Shown here in pieces: positions 5,804 through 6,013 of a stretch of DNA of 6,013 nucleotides; position 1 is the first letter of the stretch, and each line of letters begins with the position of its first letter. The translations under genes and the position numbers were made by a program. Source of the stretch: Acidobacteriota bacterium (GTDB lineage Bacteria > Acidobacteriota > Terriglobia > Acidiferrales > UBA7541). The notes beneath the pieces are model-generated. The model did no database searches and was not told where the DNA came from. It saw only the letters and a program-made list of their open reading frames with translations. The stretch lies in the NCBI GenBank assembly GCA_003224075.1, contig QHYF01000161.1, positions 1 through 6,013 on the forward strand. The letters run 5' to 3'.

Positions 5804-6013
5804 CTATTTTTCTCCGGAAGCGGCCTTTTTTTCAAGGCCGGGGGCGATTACAGGCTGAAGGAATGGCATCATGGCGCGAAGTTTCGGACCGAGTTGCTCG
5901 ATAGGCAGTTGTTGCTCGCGCTGGCGAGTGGCGAGGAAATTCGGGCAGCCCTTCTCGTTTTCTTCGATCCATTTCTTCGCGAAGCTGCCGTTGCGGATTT
6001 CCGCAAGGATGTT
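5804..6013 (-). CDS. ilvC: Ketol-acid reductoisomerase, C-terminal 69 residues (5' truncated by window edge)
   Basis: The - strand is open from the window edge to a TAG at 5804-5806. The product starts NILAEIRNGSFAKKWIEENE and continues through FLATRQREQQLPIEQLG to KLRAMMPFL, matching the conserved end of class I ketol-acid reductoisomerase (IlvC: L-x-EIQ-x-G-x-FAKEW, then R-x-x-E...PIE-x-VG, then LR-x-MMPWL). The enzyme uses NADPH and magnesium to convert 2-acetolactate or 2-aceto-2-hydroxybutyrate to the dihydroxy acids of valine, isoleucine and leucine synthesis, in the cytoplasm. After MMPFL there is an extra tail of about 17 residues (QPVIAPGLEKKAA and on) beyond the E. coli-independent core, as in several class I enzymes. 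The active site is outside the window. It is the first gene of the probable - strand transcription unit seen here; other ilv genes may lie upstream. Confidence 0.9.
   Translation of the reverse strand, partial: NILAEIRNGSFAKKWIEENEKGCPNFLATRQREQQLPIEQLGPKLRAMMPFLQPVIAPGLEKKAASGEK
5821..5840. repeat. Short perfect hairpin in the last codons of ilvC
   Basis: CGGCCTT (5821-5827) and AAGGCCG (5834-5840) form a perfect 7-base stem with a 6-base loop. It lies within the extra C-terminal tail of ilvC, 15 bases before its stop codon. On the - strand no T-run follows (CTTCCGGAG), so it is not an intrinsic terminator by itself. It could stabilise the transcript end or reduce read-through into the dipeptidase gene, or be chance produced by the Gly-Leu-Glu-Lys-Lys-Ala codons. 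Confidence 0.3.

Overview
The window (moderately high GC, densely coded) looks like a chromosomal segment of a Gram-negative-type bacterium. I lean towards Acidobacteriota (Terriglobia), because the D-aminoacylase-like domain, the YwrD-type gamma-glutamyltransferase and the IlvC tail resemble proteins I associate with that group. This is recall of family patterns, not a search result. I see no insertion sequence, phage gene, CRISPR array, tRNA or rRNA.

Layout. The left part is on the + strand. It holds the 3' end of a gamma-glutamyltransferase gene (1-635), an intergenic stretch with one good hairpin (686-715), and a small gene for an unrecognised secreted protein of 128 residues (873-1259). 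A 174-base gap between convergent genes (1260-1433) contains a perfect AT-rich inverted repeat at 1354-1372. Everything to the right is on the - strand and reads right to left: the last 69 codons of ilvC (5804-6013), a 354-residue exported VanX/DdpX-type D-Ala-D-Ala dipeptidase (4703-5767), and a 1075-residue exported fusion protein (1434-4661). The gaps between these three genes are only 36 and 41 bases, so they probably form one transcription unit.

The centrepiece is the fusion protein. Its N-terminal half is a peptidase family S13 (PBP4/DacB-type) D,D-carboxypeptidase with all three penicillin-binding motifs. Its C-terminal half is an amidohydrolase of the N-acyl-D-amino-acid deacylase type. 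That half keeps two His and one Asp expected of the metal centre, but the usual N-terminal His-x-His and the bridging Cys are replaced.

How the genes may work together (inference): the dipeptidase and both halves of the fusion point to D-amino-acid substrates derived from peptidoglycan, and both proteins carry signal peptides. They could form an extracytoplasmic module that trims D-Ala-ended peptides and salvages D-amino acids. The nearby gamma-glutamyltransferase would fit peptide scavenging but is transcribed separately. The link with ilvC (branched-chain amino acid synthesis) may only be shared transcription.
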